DNA from: SHVO01 sp050246995
Lineage (GTDB): Bacteria; Pseudomonadota; Alphaproteobacteria; Rhodospirillales; Rhodospirillaceae
Direction of reading: 5' to 3'
Length of the DNA: 64,000 nt
NCBI GenBank assembly: GCA_050246995.1
Contig: JBFWVA010000002.1
Span: 310,001-374,000, forward strand
Part shown: positions 63,501 through 64,000 of the stretch, in pieces
Layout: the number at the start of each line of letters is the position of its first letter
Position numbering within the stretch: position 1 is the first letter of the stretch
The notes under the pieces: generated by a model
What the model saw: only the letters and a program-made list of their open reading frames with translations
What the model was told of the DNA's origin: nothing
Databases searched by the model: none
Made by a program: the position numbers and the translations under genes

Positions 63501-64000
63501 AGCTCTCCGAGAACTGGACGCCGAGGTCCTGAAGTACTTCGTGGAACCTGTGACCCAGCATGCGCGGCCCGTAACAGGCCGCGAAAGTACCCGGACCGTC
63601 GATATTGCGCACGTACCCATCCGCATCGACTTCCCAAAATATATCGGAGGTCACGCGGGCGAGATCGCGCATCCTTTCGCTGGTTTCGCGCAGCTCGTCC
63701 TCGCGGCGCTGCAGCCGGTCGGCGGTGCGCAAGGACAGCCAGATATAACCGGAGACGACGATGGTCAGAAGGAGACCGGCGGCAATCAGCGCCTCATTGG
63801 TGAAACGCCAGCGCTCAAGGCGTTCCTGCGCGAGCCGCTCGGACACGTTTTTAAGGACGACGTCGACGACATCCGTCGAATCGACAAACAGGCTTTCAAG
63901 CTCATTGCCGACGCGCGCGATCGAGATCAGGCCGTCCGACAATCGTTTAAATGCGACTTCATAGGCCGAGATGATCGTGAGCAGGCGCGCGCGGTCGGCG
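60592..64000 (-). CDS. PAS hybrid histidine kinase (paralog 2; 5' end outside window)
   Basis: Open to the right edge: upstream of the apparent TTG at 63942 the frame continues without a stop (ending RARLLTIISAYEVAFKRL), so the true start is outside. Visible parts: the end of a helical sensor, a membrane helix (TNEALIAAGLLLTIVVSGYIWL), about five PAS domains in series, HisKA with AIGRLAGGIAHDFNNI, HATPase (NLVMNAFDAI, DSGPGMERA, GTGLGVPVVSS), and a receiver with VVDDEID and the acceptor Asp in ILISDEVMP. The kinase-receiver part parallels the kinase at 53006. First gene of the chemotaxis island seen here. Confidence 0.92.
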   Translation of the reverse strand, partial: ADRARLLTIISAYEVAFKRLSDGLISIARVGNELESLFVDSTDVVDVVLKNVSERLAQERLERWRFTNEALIAAGLLLTIVVSGYIWLSLRTADRLQRREDELRETSERMRDLARVTSDIFWEVDADGYVRNIDGPGTFAACYGPRMLGHRFHEVLQDLGVQFSESFDLAALWAKREPFRDLEYKVVMPVSKQVSWYTLSGLPVFDTQKNFTGYRCASKDITAAKQLFLEREEFRNQLSSTLSHLPAAAFRMEQSEDGLMPKFVSHNAADVVGVPAEAILSRGGATAFFIHDDDRERFDREISEGLSTRGSASARGRIVQSDGAIRWIQALLRRTEGPDKTGTVDGIWIDVTGDELKTRQMRDVEAAVQAASDGIIIFGPDNAEVIYANAAVYRTFGLPGDKPLDIISLRSRVRMNDDEIVAMRAGMMEGVARAGRWSGRLQITRGDGSLGVVFVRVSGLSDGRFLHVLTDVTEDETRARQLRDIGTAIEAAGDGIMFFANDGSLLFANASAHRIFDVPNGADLLEFRHRLGMNDESARNTREAIREAVARNGQWAGGFTARRNDGTEAPLFVRVSGGLDEGKLLYVISDMTALTQARMEFEQQLERTREQNALVARALDSVQDYICIENSDGKLTYMNQITLENLGCTLEEVVGTSFFSNVRVKYDDNERLKRQIAAGLASDGTWTGELRLTRPNGRRQIFDLRVYRLADGGALYAATDITVQRLAATEETKLKQRLADAERMEAIGRLAGGIAHDFNNITGATRAFADLLVDDLPPDSVQRTYAERIVNACRRASELVKEVMTFSRAAQAERRPLDLTAVLAEGVDILAAKRPLHIALDFENLNTAAVVEANAGQIIQVLVNLVMNAFDAIESSAGRVNVRVERMSALAMALERTDPGFREERDEAGPVFRHGQGVLETGVEYVRLTVEDSGPGMERATLQRIFEPFFTTKGRDRGTGLGVPVVSSIVTAHEGMMQVYTRRNRGTAVAVYLPISNKVSLTVEEKRTEHNLRGNERILVVDDEIDLADAISIGLTRLGYETAPVYTPTEALSLFAEAPGSWDILISDEVMPHMKGLQLVKQVRALCPDMKIILCTGHSDAANEETARMAGANLFLHKPVTAEELAQAVRSLIDG

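Noticed and set aside
60592..63942. Complete kinase gene starting at the TTG at 63942
   Set aside because: The frame continues upstream without a stop to the window edge and encodes plausible sensor-domain sequence, so the gene is truncated by the window.

Overview
The window is one continuous stretch of a GC-rich alphaproteobacterial chromosome. The evidence is the CckA phosphorelay kinase beside flagellar genes, a TTAA-N7-TTAA CtrA-type site, GTTC-N7-GTTC-type SOS sequences, a phasin with TGC-rich upstream repeats, paired c'-type cytochromes and a eukaryote-type NADP isocitrate dehydrogenase. The genus cannot be read from the sequence. Both ends cut through genes: carB on the left lacks its N-terminal quarter, and a hybrid histidine kinase on the right is still open at base 64000.

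Bases 1-30100 are mostly housekeeping: carB, greA (with a tandemly repeated tail), an Lrp/AsnC regulator, trxB, a LysR regulator, an aspartate aminotransferase, a TPR/2-oxoglutarate oxygenase fusion, uvrB, the phospholipid pair pssA-psd, a LysM protein, a membrane protein, a cytochrome block (three c'-type cytochromes and one triheme cytochrome c), a LOG-family hydrolase, icd, a beta carbonic anhydrase, a Cys-rich protein, crcB, a MoxR/VWA pair, an FkbM methyltransferase, a phasin, alaS and recA. Two places, after lysR and at the 3' end of the phasin gene, carry a pair of hairpins that both expose TCCTCCC in a 7-nt loop. This looks like the anti-Shine-Dalgarno (cuckoo/CcsR-like) sRNA class.

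Bases 30206-33054 are a complete mobile element: an IS1595-type transposase, matched terminal inverted repeats, an exact 8-bp target duplication (ATAAATTA) and passenger genes. It sits just upstream of the recA -35 hexamer. It has moved a consensus SOS box 2.85 kb away and left a one-mismatch box inside the remaining recA promoter.

Bases 33202-42061 hold a cNMP-binding protein, cckA, and two divergent flagellar groups (flgB-flgC-fliE-fliQ-fliR-flhB leftward; an FlhB-tail protein, an unknown protein, fliO and fliP rightward) around a shared promoter with a CtrA site. A repeat-bearing gap follows, with a decayed TPR fragment and a 36-residue membrane protein.

Bases 42135-64000 are a leftward chemotaxis island: hybrid kinase, receptor, receptor, second hybrid kinase, receptor, small protein, cheA, cheW, a PAS-GGDEF-EAL protein, cheY, cheB, cheR and an unknown coiled-coil protein. 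The three receptors have almost the same signalling half but different sensor halves. A FliA-type promoter precedes cheY, and a short motif (CTAATACYTTYG) recurs upstream of the receptors and of one kinase. Together the right half encodes motility, its sensing system and part of the cell-cycle control (CckA) that usually governs it.
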